In this document: one piece after another, positions 55,208-63,919 of the stretch
Position numbering within the stretch: the first letter of the stretch is position 1
Layout of the letters: the number at the start of each line of letters is the position of its first letter
Source: Oligoflexia bacterium
GTDB lineage: Bacteria > Bdellovibrionota > UBA1018
DNA: 64,000 bases
Direction of reading: 5' to 3'
NCBI GenBank assembly: GCA_014378465.1
Contig: JACMNQ010000057.1
Span: 1 to 64,000 of the forward strand
Program-made: the position numbers and the translations under genes
The notes under the pieces: generated by a model
Databases searched by the model: none
What the model saw: only the letters and a program-made list of their open reading frames with translations
Told to the model about the DNA's origin: nothing

Positions 55208-55408
55208 TTACTTAGAACCATAGGGCATGCACTTTTCGATGTGCTTCATGTCGCCCTCAAAAATGAGTCCAGCTTTACGATTTCTCAAGAGCCGCGCAGA
55301 ACCTTTGTTGCCCATGTTATGGCGCTTGCCGGTGCGTTTGAACTTGATCTTACCCGTTGCAGTGAAAGAAAAACGCTTTGCTGCAGCTTTCTTAGTCTTT
55401 AATTTCAT
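55208..55408 (-). CDS. rpmI: 50S ribosomal protein L35
   Basis: 66 residues. MKLKTKKAAAKRFSFTATGK and KRTGKRHNMGNKGSARLLR are the family signature. It begins the L35-L20 pair; the long gap from infC upstream is unusual. Confidence 0.98.
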   Translation of the reverse strand: MKLKTKKAAAKRFSFTATGKIKFKRTGKRHNMGNKGSARLLRNRKAGLIFEGDMKHIEKCMPYGSK

Positions 55409-55750
55409 GTCTTACCCCTACTCGAATTTTCTAAATATTTCGAGCAAATCTGCGAATTACTTCTGAAAAACCCAAACTTTTCTTCCAAATACTCGCGGAA
55501 GTCCGTTCAAGCGCCAGTTTAAAATTTCAATCCACTTAACTTGTACTTAGTCCGTGATTTAATCAGACGCTCACTCGATCGCTTTTCAGTTTTGACGAAA
55601 ATCAAAACTGAGTCGTCCGATGTGCCTGTTTTCCCTAGAGAATTCAGAAAAACCGCATGAAATTACGAATTAAGAGGTGTCACCCTACTTCATCAAGTCG
55701 AACCCAGTCAAGGATTCGTTCGACGAATTCAGGATGACTTTACCCTTTTT
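55409..55750 (-). promoter_or_regulatory. Leader region between infC and rpmI with a perfect hairpin
   Basis: No gene is seen in these 342 bp. A perfect 10-bp inverted repeat, TCAGTTTTGA (55586-55595) and TCAAAACTGA (55602-55611), has a 6-nt loop and no T tract. infC and rpmI are usually adjacent, so this gap probably holds a promoter or a leader through which L20 could act; the location of an L20 site cannot be read by eye. Confidence 0.45.
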
Positions 55751-56602
55751 TTACGTCTTTTCCTCACCCGAACTTCCAGGAGCGGGCCCAGGGCCAACTG
55801 CCGGTGTGACGATCAGAGAGACCGGCGCCACTGTGTTCGGAATGGGACCCGTCGAAACCGTATTGGCCACGGGTCCGGTGGAAACGGACGGACCACTCGT
55901 CGGATTGATCACAATCGGCGCGCGGTTGGCCATCGGCTTCTTCGAAGCACCTGGAGAAATGATCATGATCAGCTTCTTGCCTTCCAACTTTGGGAAAGAC
56001 TCGACCGTGCCAATGTCCTTCACCATTTCAGCCAGCTGCTTCATGATCTTGTAGCCCTGATCCACATACGTGATTTCGCGACCGCGAAACATGATGGTGA
56101 TCTTGGCCTTGTCGCCGTCTTCAAGGAACTGGCGAACGTTCTTGAATTTGTATTCCAAGTCATGCTCTTCCGTCTGAGGGCGAAGCTGAATTTCTTTCAC
56201 TTTGATGACGGTCTGCTTCTTCTTGGCCTGGTGCTCTTTTTTCTTCTTCTCGTATTTGAACTTGCCGTAATCGCAAATTTTGCAAACCGGAGGCTGAGCA
56301 TTGGGAGAAACTTCCATCAGGTCGAGGTTGCGCTCACGCGCCATCTGCAATGCCTGAAAAGTGGGAACGACACCCACTTGTTCGCCTTTTTCGTCAATCA
56401 GGCGGACTTGAGGAACGCGAATGCGCTCATTGATTCGATGTTCGTCTTTATTCTGGTTCGGCACCGGGCCGCGAGAATTCGGGCGGGGTGGACGAGAAAA
56501 AGGTGGGCTGGATGGACCAGCGGAAGGACCTGAAGGGCCTGGTGAACTGGATGGGCTCGAAGGACTTGCCGGATTCGACGGATTTACAGGTGTAATTGCC
56601 AT
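55751..56602 (-). CDS. infC: Translation initiation factor IF-3 with long extensions
   Basis: 283 residues against about 175-180 normally. The core runs from RINERIRVPQVRLIDEKGEQ through VCKICDYGKFKYEKKKK and KEIQLRPQTEEHDLEYK to KKLIMIISPG. A Pro/Ser-rich N-terminal tail of about 50 residues and a Pro/Val/Gly-rich C-terminal tail of about 60 (with TGPVANTVSTGPIPNTV) flank it. Both tails look disordered. It starts with ATG, not the rare ATT often used for autoregulation, and AGGGAG is 16 bases upstream, rather far. Confidence 0.95.
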   Translation of the reverse strand: MAITPVNPSNPASPSSPSSSPGPSGPSAGPSSPPFSRPPRPNSRGPVPNQNKDEHRINERIRVPQVRLIDEKGEQVGVVPTFQALQMARERNLDLMEVSPNAQPPVCKICDYGKFKYEKKKKEHQAKKKQTVIKVKEIQLRPQTEEHDLEYKFKNVRQFLEDGDKAKITIMFRGREITYVDQGYKIMKQLAEMVKDIGTVESFPKLEGKKLIMIISPGASKKPMANRAPIVINPTSGPSVSTGPVANTVSTGPIPNTVAPVSLIVTPAVGPGPAPGSSGEEKT

Positions 56603-56643
56603 TTTGGTTTTGAAATATCTCCCTATTTAGACTGACTTGCTCA

Positions 56644-56672
56644 GAAGTACCTAACTCAACTTTGGCTGTCAA
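56644..56672 (-). promoter_or_regulatory. Candidate promoter of infC
   Basis: TTGACA (56672-56667) and TACTTC (56649-56644) on the minus strand are 17 bp apart. The -35 is perfect, the -10 weak. It lies 42 bp before the infC ATG. The rest of 56673-56866 holds a 6-bp hairpin (CCGCTG/CAGCGG near 56680) and no gene. Confidence 0.45.
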
Positions 56673-56866
56673 GGCACCGCTGATCGCTTCAGCGGGGTTT
56701 GTGACATCACCAGCCAGAGTAGCCAGTACCGTCCCATGAAGGAGCAGCCGTCCGAGTCAGTTCAAGACGGAGGGCTCCAAAATGTGGATCACCATTCAAG
56801 GCGTTTCATGCAAAGAGCCCCGACCGTACCACGATCAGGGCCCATTTGTTCTAAAACTGCAAAAGC

Positions 56867-57352
56867 TCAGCGGGCAGACTTGCTGGAGCTCTTGGACTTC
56901 GTCGCGGATTTCTTTGAGCTGGTCTTCTTTTTGGTTCCCGTGCTCGCGGCGGTCTTCTTCGCCCCAGCCGTCTTCTTGGTCGAAGACCTGGTGGATTGAG
57001 TGGCAGTCTTGCCAGCCGACTTGGAAGCGGCTGCGAAGTTCTTGCTGCGCATGTTGACCAGAATCTTTTCAAATTCCTTCTTCTGCACGTTGACGAACTT
57101 CTTGAATTTCTTCACTTCGCCCGGAATCTGCTTCTGAAATTTTTCGAGTTCTTTACGCTCGCGTTCGAGGAAATCACGCATTTTGTTCACATCGGAGCTC
57201 AGAAGTTTTTTGACTTCCTTGCCCTGGCGTTCAGCGTACTTGCGAGCATCTTCAACCCAGGTCTTGTCCTTCAACATGGACTGGAGCTGTTCCTGCGCCG
57301 CTTTCACACGGGTGACGACTTTTTTCAATTCTGCGTTCATCGAGCTATTCAT
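56867..57352 (-). CDS. Coiled-coil protein with histone H1-like Lys/Ala/Ser tail
   Basis: 161 residues. The first 100 are a charged helix or coiled coil (LKKVVTRVKAAQEQLQSML, RERKELEKFQKQIPGEVKKF); the last 60 are Lys/Ala/Ser/Thr-rich (KKTAGAKKTAASTGTKKKTS), like bacterial H1-type proteins or PhaF-type phasins. Both families bind DNA or polymer granules; the sequence does not decide between them. ATG 57352 follows GAGGAAG. Cytoplasmic. Confidence 0.7.
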   Translation of the reverse strand: MNSSMNAELKKVVTRVKAAQEQLQSMLKDKTWVEDARKYAERQGKEVKKLLSSDVNKMRDFLERERKELEKFQKQIPGEVKKFKKFVNVQKKEFEKILVNMRSKNFAAASKSAGKTATQSTRSSTKKTAGAKKTAASTGTKKKTSSKKSATKSKSSSKSAR

Positions 57353-57367
57353 GTTCTTCTTCCTCAT

Positions 57368-57869
57368 TAATTCTTACATTCTTTCCAAGTTCTTCGAACT
57401 TCGTACAAAAGCGGGTTCAGATTGCGGGGCGATAAACTTCTGTTTCTTTCAATGCGCTTCGACCGAGAAACTGACTCGGAGTGTTAACATATTTACTCAG
57501 ACGAGGCAAGGGGTCATGTCCGAGCCAAGCCTCACGCGTCCCCATTACTCCCATTCCTAGGGTGAAAATCGAAGTGAAAAATTGAGTAACGGATCTCTCG
57601 TCTCTTCTTGCCCGGCAAGGAAATCGTTGCGACTTGAGAACAAGGCTGGCGAACAGGTCGACTCATTGGGCGCTCGAACACTGTGAAGAAACCATGAAAA
57701 GCCCCACCGGTGCGAGAAGTGCCTGATTTTCCGGGGCCACTTGGAACCGGAATTCCGATTGGTGTCATTTTCTCCGCCTCAACTCCGCTTTACGAAGAAC
57801 TGAGTGTGGCACTCTCTTTGCGTATGCGTCAAATCAGTTCGCACGATCGAACGAAGGAGATGAGGATTT
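57368..57869. other. Gene-free stretch upstream of the Cys-repeat gene
   Basis: No convincing gene, tRNA or strong promoter is seen on either strand. A small stem (CCGAG, 57463-57467, with CTCGG, 57475-57479) is the only structure noted. The end supplies AAGGAGATGAGG, the ribosome site of the next gene. Confidence 0.45.
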
Positions 57870-58814
57870 ATGAAATCACTGAAAGCCTTGAATTTGAAAC
57901 AGATCGAACGATGTCTCAGTCTGTCCCTGATCCTGATGGCAGTCGCTTCAACGACCGTCTTCGCGGCCCCAGCGAGTCCTGAGCTCCAGCTGGACGCCAA
58001 TGGTTACGTCACTTGCAGCACTTCCAGCCGCGGCCGGAACTTTGAAGGTTCTGACTACGATTACTCCGCGGCGCAATCCAACGTGATTCGTCAGTGTCAG
58101 CTGGACGCGATCACCAGCAATTCTGAATGTGCTTCCAACGTGAGCTGCTTCAACTCTGACTCCGGAGGCTACGGGAATTCCGGATCCATCGGGGGTTACG
58201 GCACGCCAGTCGTGCGATGCGATACTTCAAGCAACGGACGCGCATTCGCAGCGGAAAACATCGATTCCTATCTTGCGCAGGACTCGGCGATCCGTCAGTG
58301 CCAGGCTGATCCCTACACTTCAAATTCACAGTGCTCAAACAATGTCAGCTGCTCTGATTCCGGCAACTCTGGCAATATGGGAGGCGGCGGCGGGTATGAT
58401 CCTGGAGGATACACCTACCCTCCGGCTGCGAGCATTCTTCAACGGTGCACCACTTCGAGCAGCGGAGACCTTTTCGAAGCCTCCAGCATCGACGTGAATG
58501 TCGCGCAGGAGCAGGCCCTCGGACGCTGTGAATCCCAGCGCTACACTTCACGCTACCAGTGTGAAGCCAACCTCCGCTGTGGACCCGATGGTTACGTGAG
58601 TGGCGGGTACGGCCCATCGCCACAACCTGTCGTGGTTCTGGATCACCCGCTCCCCGCTCCACGTCCCATCGTCATCATTCAGCCCGGTAGACCAGGCCCT
58701 CGCCCGCAAGGCGGCGGATATGGCGGCGGTGGACGCGGTAGCCCAGGCGGCGGAAGACCTCTGCCTCAAGGTGGCCGGCCTGTCGGACCTCAGCCCCGTC
58801 CGGTGATTCGCTGA
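57870..58814 (+). CDS. Secreted protein with three Cys repeats and a Gly/Pro tail
   Basis: 314 residues. A signal peptide (cleavage after VFA-A near residue 33) precedes three repeats of about 50 residues, each with a pattern Cys, TSS or SS, Gly, Phe, then AQxxAxxxC, a Thr-Ser pair, xxxC and (in two) NVSC: VTCSTSSRGRNFEGSD, VRCDTSSNGRAFAAEN and QRCTTSSSGDLFEASS. Four Cys per repeat suggest two disulfides each. The tail is Pro-rich then Gly/Arg-rich (PGPRPQGGGYGGGGRGS). No family recognised. Strong AAGGAG site. A hairpin terminator follows. Confidence 0.75.
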   Translation: MKSLKALNLKQIERCLSLSLILMAVASTTVFAAPASPELQLDANGYVTCSTSSRGRNFEGSDYDYSAAQSNVIRQCQLDAITSNSECASNVSCFNSDSGGYGNSGSIGGYGTPVVRCDTSSNGRAFAAENIDSYLAQDSAIRQCQADPYTSNSQCSNNVSCSDSGNSGNMGGGGGYDPGGYTYPPAASILQRCTTSSSGDLFEASSIDVNVAQEQALGRCESQRYTSRYQCEANLRCGPDGYVSGGYGPSPQPVVVLDHPLPAPRPIVIIQPGRPGPRPQGGGYGGGGRGSPGGGRPLPQGGRPVGPQPRPVIR

Positions 58815-58850
58815 GATCGCATTCTCATTGATCGTGAAACTGTCTCGAAG

Positions 58851-58880
58851 GGGCGCCAGGGATGAAAATCCTGGGCGCCC
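58851..58880 (+). terminator. Intrinsic terminator after the Cys-repeat gene
   Basis: GGGCGCCAGG (58851-58860) pairs with CCTGGGCGCCC (58870-58880, one bulged G), followed by TTTCAGTT. It lies between two convergent genes and may work for both. Confidence 0.7.
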
Positions 58881-58917
58881 TTTCAGTTGGAACCGAGCTC
58901 AGTTTTCAAGTGTGTGC

Positions 58918-60582
58918 TCAGGTCTCCCAGACTTTGGCGATCGGGATCCGGCGTCCGATGCCGAATGCCTTGTGACTGACTTTGAGAACCGGAGCAGCCT
59001 GGCGGCGCTTGAACTCATTCATCTCCAGACGCTTCAGGGTTTCGCGAGCCCAGGGACCGAAGCGTTTCACCAGCTCGGCTACCGGCACCGCCTTCTCGAT
59101 ATACTCTTCAAGCAGAGCGTCCAGCTCTTCATAGGGAGGCAAAGTGTCCTGATCCTTCTGGTTGGGCCGGAGCTCCGCGGAAGGGGCTTTGGTGATCGTG
59201 TTTTCAGGAATCGGGTTGCCCCACAATTCGTTGATCTTGCGGGCCAGCTCAAAAACACGAGTTTTATAAACGTCACCGATCGGAGCGAGGGCGCCGCACA
59301 TGTCGCCATACATCGTGCTGTAACCCGTCGCCATCTCGGACTTGTTTCCGGTGGTCAGGACAAGAGCGTTGTAGTGATTGGAGAGAGTCATCAGGATGAT
59401 CCCGCGAAGGCGGGCCTGGAGATTTTCCTGCGCAAGCGGCGCCAGGGTGCCGCGGTTTTCGGCAAGCTCCCGATTGGCGGTCGAAAAGAGAAATTTGATG
59501 GGGCGAACTTCAAACGGAATTCCGAGGTTGGCAGCGAGCGTTTCCGCATCCGTCATGCTGTGAGTGGAGGAATATTGAGACGGCATCGCCACTCCCAGGA
59601 CATTCTTCGGACCGAGGGCTTTGACCGCGAGAGTCGCCACGATGGCCGAATCGATCCCGCCACTGAGGCCCAGAATCGCCATTTTAAAGCCACTTTTTGT
59701 GAAATAATCCTTGATGCCGACGACGAGCGCGCGCGAGAGCACTTCGAGCTCCTCGGGAGCCTGGTCTTCACGGTCCGCTGATGCGGGCTCTTCAAACCTC
59801 GGGGACTTGCCTGGCTCAATTTCAACCAGACCCAGTGCGGTCCTGAAGACGGGCAAGCGCCCCGCCACTTTGCCAGCGGCATCCAGGACGAATGAAGCAC
59901 CATCGAACAGAACTTCATCAGTCGCCCCCATCTGATTGACATAGACGATCGGCGCATTCAATTTTTTCGCGATGGCTCCGTGCAGTTTTTCGCGGCGCTC
60001 ACGCTTGCCGAATTCATAGGGGCTGGCCGAAATCGAGAAAAGAAGATCAATCCCCTCCTTTTCAAAACACTCCACCGGGGTGCGGCCGTAAAGTTTGCGG
60101 CCCTGAACCGGATCTTCGGCCCAAAGGTCTTCGCAGATGGCGACCGCGATTCTGACTCCGTCACAGTTCCAGATCCTGCTTTCCTGGGCGGGCTCGAAAT
60201 ACCGGGCTTCATCAAAGACGTCATAAGTGGGAAGCAGCGTCTTGGCCTGCGTGAAAACGACTTTGCCATTTTCCAGAATGCTGACGGAGTTTTGCGCCGC
60301 TTTTCCGGAAGAATTGGGATTGCGGGTCACATGACCGACAATGAGTGCGCACGTCTGACCTTTTGTGAGCTGGAGCAGCTCCTGAAGAGCTTTCTCATTG
60401 CGTTCGAACATTTCGGGGCGCTCGACCAGATCATGAGGAGGATAACCGCAGATGCCGAGCTCAGGAGTCAAAAGCAAACGGGCCCGCAAAGAGCAGGCCC
60501 GTTCATAAGCTTCTCGGATCTTCACCACATTCGTATCAAAGGATCCGACGACCGGATCCATCTGGGCGAGAGCAATCCGCAT
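58918..60582 (-). CDS. nadE: Glutamine-dependent NAD+ synthetase
   Basis: 554 residues, two-domain form. The N-terminal nitrilase-like glutaminase has Glu in TPELGICGYPP, Lys in QAKTLLPTYDVFDE and Cys in VAICEDLW, the usual triad. The C-terminal synthetase has LGLSGGIDSAIVATL (ATP-PPase loop) and TTGNKSEMATGYSTMYGDM. It makes NAD+ from deamido-NAD+ using glutamine as nitrogen source. It follows ndk by nine bases, so both are co-transcribed. Confidence 0.97.
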   Translation of the reverse strand: MRIALAQMDPVVGSFDTNVVKIREAYERACSLRARLLLTPELGICGYPPHDLVERPEMFERNEKALQELLQLTKGQTCALIVGHVTRNPNSSGKAAQNSVSILENGKVVFTQAKTLLPTYDVFDEARYFEPAQESRIWNCDGVRIAVAICEDLWAEDPVQGRKLYGRTPVECFEKEGIDLLFSISASPYEFGKRERREKLHGAIAKKLNAPIVYVNQMGATDEVLFDGASFVLDAAGKVAGRLPVFRTALGLVEIEPGKSPRFEEPASADREDQAPEELEVLSRALVVGIKDYFTKSGFKMAILGLSGGIDSAIVATLAVKALGPKNVLGVAMPSQYSSTHSMTDAETLAANLGIPFEVRPIKFLFSTANRELAENRGTLAPLAQENLQARLRGIILMTLSNHYNALVLTTGNKSEMATGYSTMYGDMCGALAPIGDVYKTRVFELARKINELWGNPIPENTITKAPSAELRPNQKDQDTLPPYEELDALLEEYIEKAVPVAELVKRFGPWARETLKRLEMNEFKRRQAAPVLKVSHKAFGIGRRIPIAKVWET

Positions 60583-60591
60583 GGACTTGAA

Positions 60592-61020
60592 TCAGAAACG
60601 CTTCTGGATTTCAGACTTGTCGAAAAAGTAAGCAAGTTCGCGTTCAGCGGACTGAGCGCTGTCAGATCCGTGGACCGAGTTCGCTTCGATGCTGTCGGCA
60701 AAATCCTTGCGGATGGTGCCGGCTGCCGCTTTGGCAGGATCCGTCGCGCCCATGATTTCACGATTGGCCATCACAGCGTTTTCGCCCTCGAGGCACATGA
60801 GAAGGACCGGACCACTGGTCATGAAGTGAACCAGGCTCTGGAAAAAGGGACGCTCTTTGTGTTCGATGTAGAAGCCTTCCGCTTTTTCACGGGAAAGGCG
60901 GGTGAACTTTGCAGCAGCGATACGCAAGCCCTTGCTTTCGAAGCGGCTGATGATTGCGCCGATATTGTTCTTTTCGACGGAGTTAGGCTTGATGATGGAA
61001 AAAGTGCGCTCGAGAGCCAT
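60592..61020 (-). CDS. ndk: Nucleoside diphosphate kinase
   Basis: 142 residues, normal length. It balances NTP pools by moving phosphate through a His. [14 protein letters not shown] is the family start, and [20 protein letters not shown] contains the catalytic His near residue 117. Upstream on the minus strand, TTGAAT is followed after 17 bp by TAGGTA near 61050, a weak promoter candidate. 61021-61182 holds no gene. Confidence 0.97.
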   Translation of the reverse strand: MALERTFSIIKPNSVEKNNIGAIISRFESKGLRIAAAKFTRLSREKAEGFYIEHKERPFFQSLVHFMTSGPVLLMCLEGENAVMANREIMGATDPAKAAAGTIRKDFADSIEANSVHGSDSAQSAERELAYFFDKSEIQKRF

Positions 61021-61182
61021 GGTAAATAACCTTTCGTTTTGAATTTCTAAGAGTTACCTAACGCAAAAATCGCAGGCATTCAAAGATAAAAATGGGCGTT
61101 CACCCCGTGCGTGCGCAGAGCGTGGCAATCCCGGCATAGAATCAGGGCAGTTGGCATGACCCATCGCGTTCTTCAGACTCTC

Positions 61183-61539
61183 TCAAAGGTTCGTCGCACT
61201 GTGGACTTCGAGCGCATTCCTGAAGGATTCGATGCCTGGAAATCCGGTCACGCGTCCCAGCACTTTTTCATTTCGCACGAAGAGAAAACTGGGAATGCCG
61301 ATGAGGGCGTAGCGAGTGGCGAGCTCCGTGTGAATGTAAGCGTTGACGGTGTAATAGTTCACTGGAAATTTCTGAAGGGATTCTGAATGCAGATCCAGCT
61401 GACTATGGCCATAGACACAATTTGGACAGTTCTCTCCCCAGAAGTAGATCACGGACAGGCGATCGACGCTGTCCTTGAAAGCATCCGTGAAGTTTTCAGG
61501 AGTGAGCTCAATCATGGCGAGAGTCGGCGCAGAAGTCAT
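61183..61539 (-). CDS. Thioredoxin-like protein with CPNC active site
   Basis: 118 residues. Thioredoxin fold: VIYFWGENCPNCVYGHSQLD has CxxC as CPNC rather than CGPC, and the cis-Pro strand is IGIPSFLFV. PNC suggests a different redox potential or a narrower substrate. No signal peptide. The ATG overlaps the stop of the HNH gene (ATGA), so the pair is coupled, an odd partnership. An internal ATG at residue 9 is possible. Confidence 0.85.
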   Translation of the reverse strand: MTSAPTLAMIELTPENFTDAFKDSVDRLSVIYFWGENCPNCVYGHSQLDLHSESLQKFPVNYYTVNAYIHTELATRYALIGIPSFLFVRNEKVLGRVTGFPGIESFRNALEVHSATNL

Positions 61540-62666
61540 TTCCGAACCTTACCGTCAATCCGCGCGCCTCGTCCAGTCCCAGTGTCGGTATCACGGCGAG
61601 CGTCATTACTCCTTTGATCACGGAGGCGCATTCTGGGTCCCAGTCCCATTTTCTCAAAAGCCTGCTGCTGATTGTGATGCCAACAGAGAAGTCGCAGGTT
61701 CGCGAGTGCATTCGCTCCTCCCATCGCCAATGGTTTAATGTGATCGACTTCAAGACGATAGCGAGCTGAGCAACGCCGGCCGTGGCCTTCGTACTCACAC
61801 CGGCCACCACTGTTCGCCCAAACCCTCTTCCTCAGTGCAGAAGGCAAGTAAACTCTCCTGCCGGGCGGTAGCGAAATCACCGCCGCTGCGGCGGTGGCCG
61901 GCGGAGCTAGGTTCCTCGCGGAGAAATCCACTTTTTTGGCGTCTTCGGAGCCTTTTTCACAAAGCTCTTTAGGATCGTCATTACCCTCCTCTCCTTCATC
62001 ACAAGTACCGTCGCTCCCTTTCACTTTTGCTTTCACTTGGGCTCTCGCACTTTCCAAACCTTTCCTCTTTTCGATTCGAGCGAGGACATCGGTCGCGAGG
62101 TAGGAAACGAGCTCGGCGTAAGTCGCTTCAGGAAGGGCTTGAGCCAACAGTCCTTTGAGACGCTGGAGCTTCTCATGGAGTTCAGGAGTGATCACCAGTC
62201 TGAGTTCGCGCTCTTCAGTGGCGGCAATGAAACGTTCTTTCTCCTTCGGCATGGATACAGGAGAAATGGCGAAAAGAGTTTTTTCACAGTCTCGCTGGGA
62301 GAGCCCAGCCATCCTTGCGACGAGCTCGCTCCCGTCCGACTTTCGTCCCAACTTTCTTTCGGCTTGCCTGAAACTCTGCACTTTTGCCGCATTGCTGAGC
62401 GACAACTTGCCTGACTCCAGCGCCGCTTTCGCCTCGGGTACATCACGCACCAGTCTGACCGCCTGGATTCGGCGCTGCGCAGCCCCTTCACTGAGGCCGA
62501 GGTAACCGGTGACAAAGTCCCAAAGTGAAGAGTACCCAAGCTCTGCGTAAAGCATCCTGCGACTGATCTCTTCCAGATGTTCGATCAGTGCAAGCGTGAT
62601 TCTTCGCTCCTCCGCGACGAGGGACCGGGTACGGAAGAGAAGCTCATCTGAATTCAATTGTTTCAT
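61536..62666 (-). CDS. HNH endonuclease-domain protein
   Basis: 376 residues. A helical N-terminal region (ERRITLALIEHLEEISRRML, GYSSLWDFVTGYLGLSEGAA) resembles the DUF222-type or plasmid-like helical domain seen in many HNH proteins. The HNH core at about 290-336 has CEYEGHGRRC, LEVDHIKPLAMGG and LRLLCWHHNQQ (Cys-Cys-His and HHN). An acidic linker (CDEGEEGNDDPKELCEKG) joins the two. Such genes are often multicopy and mobile-like in bdellovibrios. It overlaps a small open frame upstream and thioredoxin downstream. Confidence 0.85.
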   Translation of the reverse strand: MKQLNSDELLFRTRSLVAEERRITLALIEHLEEISRRMLYAELGYSSLWDFVTGYLGLSEGAAQRRIQAVRLVRDVPEAKAALESGKLSLSNAAKVQSFRQAERKLGRKSDGSELVARMAGLSQRDCEKTLFAISPVSMPKEKERFIAATEERELRLVITPELHEKLQRLKGLLAQALPEATYAELVSYLATDVLARIEKRKGLESARAQVKAKVKGSDGTCDEGEEGNDDPKELCEKGSEDAKKVDFSARNLAPPATAAAAVISLPPGRRVYLPSALRKRVWANSGGRCEYEGHGRRCSARYRLEVDHIKPLAMGGANALANLRLLCWHHNQQQAFEKMGLGPRMRLRDQRSNDARRDTDTGTGRGARIDGKVRK

Positions 62667-62872
62667 GAAAGGACCCTTAACACGTATTTTTTCGGGTCCA
62701 CTGGAGGGTCGTGGTGAAGGGGATCTCTGGGTACGTAGAACTTTTCGCCAACCCCGGCCGGATCTAGCGACAGAGTCAATTTACGGAGCTCCAGTCGGGA
62801 TTTAATTTCAATGCGCAGAGCCTTCATGGAGTTGTCCCGAAATCCGTCAAGTGAAATGCAATCAGGAAACAA
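62663..62872 (-). CDS. Small open frame coupled to the HNH gene
   Basis: Up to 69 residues (or 54 from ATG 62827): KALRIEIKSRLELRKLTLSL, DPAGVGEKFYVPRDPLHHDP, VDPKKYVLRVLS. The stop overlaps the HNH ATG (ATGA). No ribosome site is clear and no family is recognised, so it may be a real leader gene or a remnant. Confidence 0.35.
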   Translation of the reverse strand: MFPDCISLDGFRDNSMKALRIEIKSRLELRKLTLSLDPAGVGEKFYVPRDPLHHDPPVDPKKYVLRVLS

Positions 62873-62940
62873 AAGAACACCACCGCTCGGTATATCGGAA
62901 GTCTTCTGTGTAACTTCGCTTCACATGGCCGACATCCGAT

Positions 62941-63150
62941 CTACATCAAGCTCACGGCCTGCAATGGCGCAATTTGAGGTTCCGTTTCAATATGTACGAA
63001 CTGACCCAGCTTTTCATAAGGTTCCGAATCCTGGGGAGTGAAAAGGGCAATGGCTTGGAAGGGCATGCAACTTACCAGTGTGCCGAGAACCAGGGACGGG
63101 TAAGCAGCTTCAAGGGCTTTCGAAAGAATTTTCAGACTGGGCATGAACAT
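62941..63150 (-). CDS. Small putative lipoprotein
   Basis: 69 residues. A basic start (MPSLKILSK), a hydrophobic stretch and LVSC (Cys 28) fit a lipobox, followed by 41 soluble residues (PYEKLGQFVHIETEPQIAPL). AAAGGAGAAG lies six bases before the ATG, a strong site that argues it is translated. An ATG two codons later is an alternative. No known family. Confidence 0.5.
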   Translation of the reverse strand: MFMPSLKILSKALEAAYPSLVLGTLVSCMPFQAIALFTPQDSEPYEKLGQFVHIETEPQIAPLQAVSLM

Positions 63151-63479
63151 GGGTCACTTCTCCTTTCTCTTCTTCAACTTCCTCACTTCAAAGGTAATGG
63201 ACGGAAGCTAAAAGAGAGATGAAGTTGAGATGAAAGATTCTTAATTGGGAAATTTAGGCAGCAAGGCATGCTCGCGCATTAAAGCGAGCACGATGATTTC
63301 GGCAATTACTCATGAGTCTACTCCGTAGTGCTTGAAGATGCTGGGTTGGTTGAAGCCATTTAATTTTGACGTAATTTCGAATAGACCAGACTGGAAGTAA
63401 TGCAAACTAAATCTAGTGGATGGATGGCTCAAGCTTCGCGAAACGCTCGGTCTCACAATCAATTGCATTTGGAGTAACC
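63151..63479. other. AT-rich gap between divergent small exported genes
   Basis: No gene seen. A perfect 7-bp hairpin, TGCTCGC (63269-63275) with GCGAGCA (63284-63290), is the main structure. A TTGACG box at 63379 may be a -35 for the next gene, but no good -10 follows. This stretch is more AT-rich than the rest of the window. Confidence 0.4.
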
Positions 63480-63869
63480 ATGAAAGTTATTTTTTTTTTT
63501 TTGACTTCCCTTTATTCAGCGCACGCGTTTTCCGGAGACGCATGCAAAGGCGGCAACGGCAAGCCCCTCTTTGGCTACGACGAGACCCACACCATCAATA
63601 GCTGCGATCAAGGCTTTCTAGACCAAGTTATGAAAATAGCACGCGGCGATAGAAAAGTAGCGTTACAAGGAGTTCTCGATCTCGGCTGGAAAGCGATGAG
63701 CCAGAATGACCTGGAAACAGCAGTCAAACGCTTTAATCAGGCTTGGCTGGTCAATAGTCAATCGCCGGCTGTATTTGAAGAATTTGCGGCATGGGAGAAA
63801 GCCCATCAGAACGCAAAAAAAGAAAAAGAGTTCCAACAGAAAGCAAAGGCATTGAATAACAGTTCATAG
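63480..63869 (+). CDS. Small exported TPR-like protein
   Basis: 129 residues. A short signal peptide (MKVIFFFLTSLYSAHAF, cleavage after AHA) then two Cys (DACKGG, NSCDQG) and a helix pair LGWKAMSQNDLETAVKRFNQ, then AWLVNSQSPAVFEEFAAWEK, which reads as one or two TPR units. A run of 13 T (63490-63502) lies inside the signal-peptide codons. ATG 63480 has GGAG six bases upstream. It ends at a strong terminator. Confidence 0.75.
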   Translation: MKVIFFFLTSLYSAHAFSGDACKGGNGKPLFGYDETHTINSCDQGFLDQVMKIARGDRKVALQGVLDLGWKAMSQNDLETAVKRFNQAWLVNSQSPAVFEEFAAWEKAHQNAKKEKEFQQKAKALNNSS

Positions 63870-63919
63870 AAGCGGCGGGCCTTTGACAAATAGTGAATGA
63901 ACACCACTTTTAAGTAAGC

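Noticed and set aside
57420-57440. GGGTTCA-like tRNA T-loop
   Set aside because: The rest of a tRNA (acceptor and anticodon stems) cannot be found around it.
57532-57768. Minus-strand 78-codon open frame
   Set aside because: No ribosome site, low-complexity mix of residues and no neighbour logic.
62811-63222. Plus-strand small open frames near 62.8-63.2 kb
   Set aside because: They oppose the small lipoprotein frame, which has a strong ribosome site.
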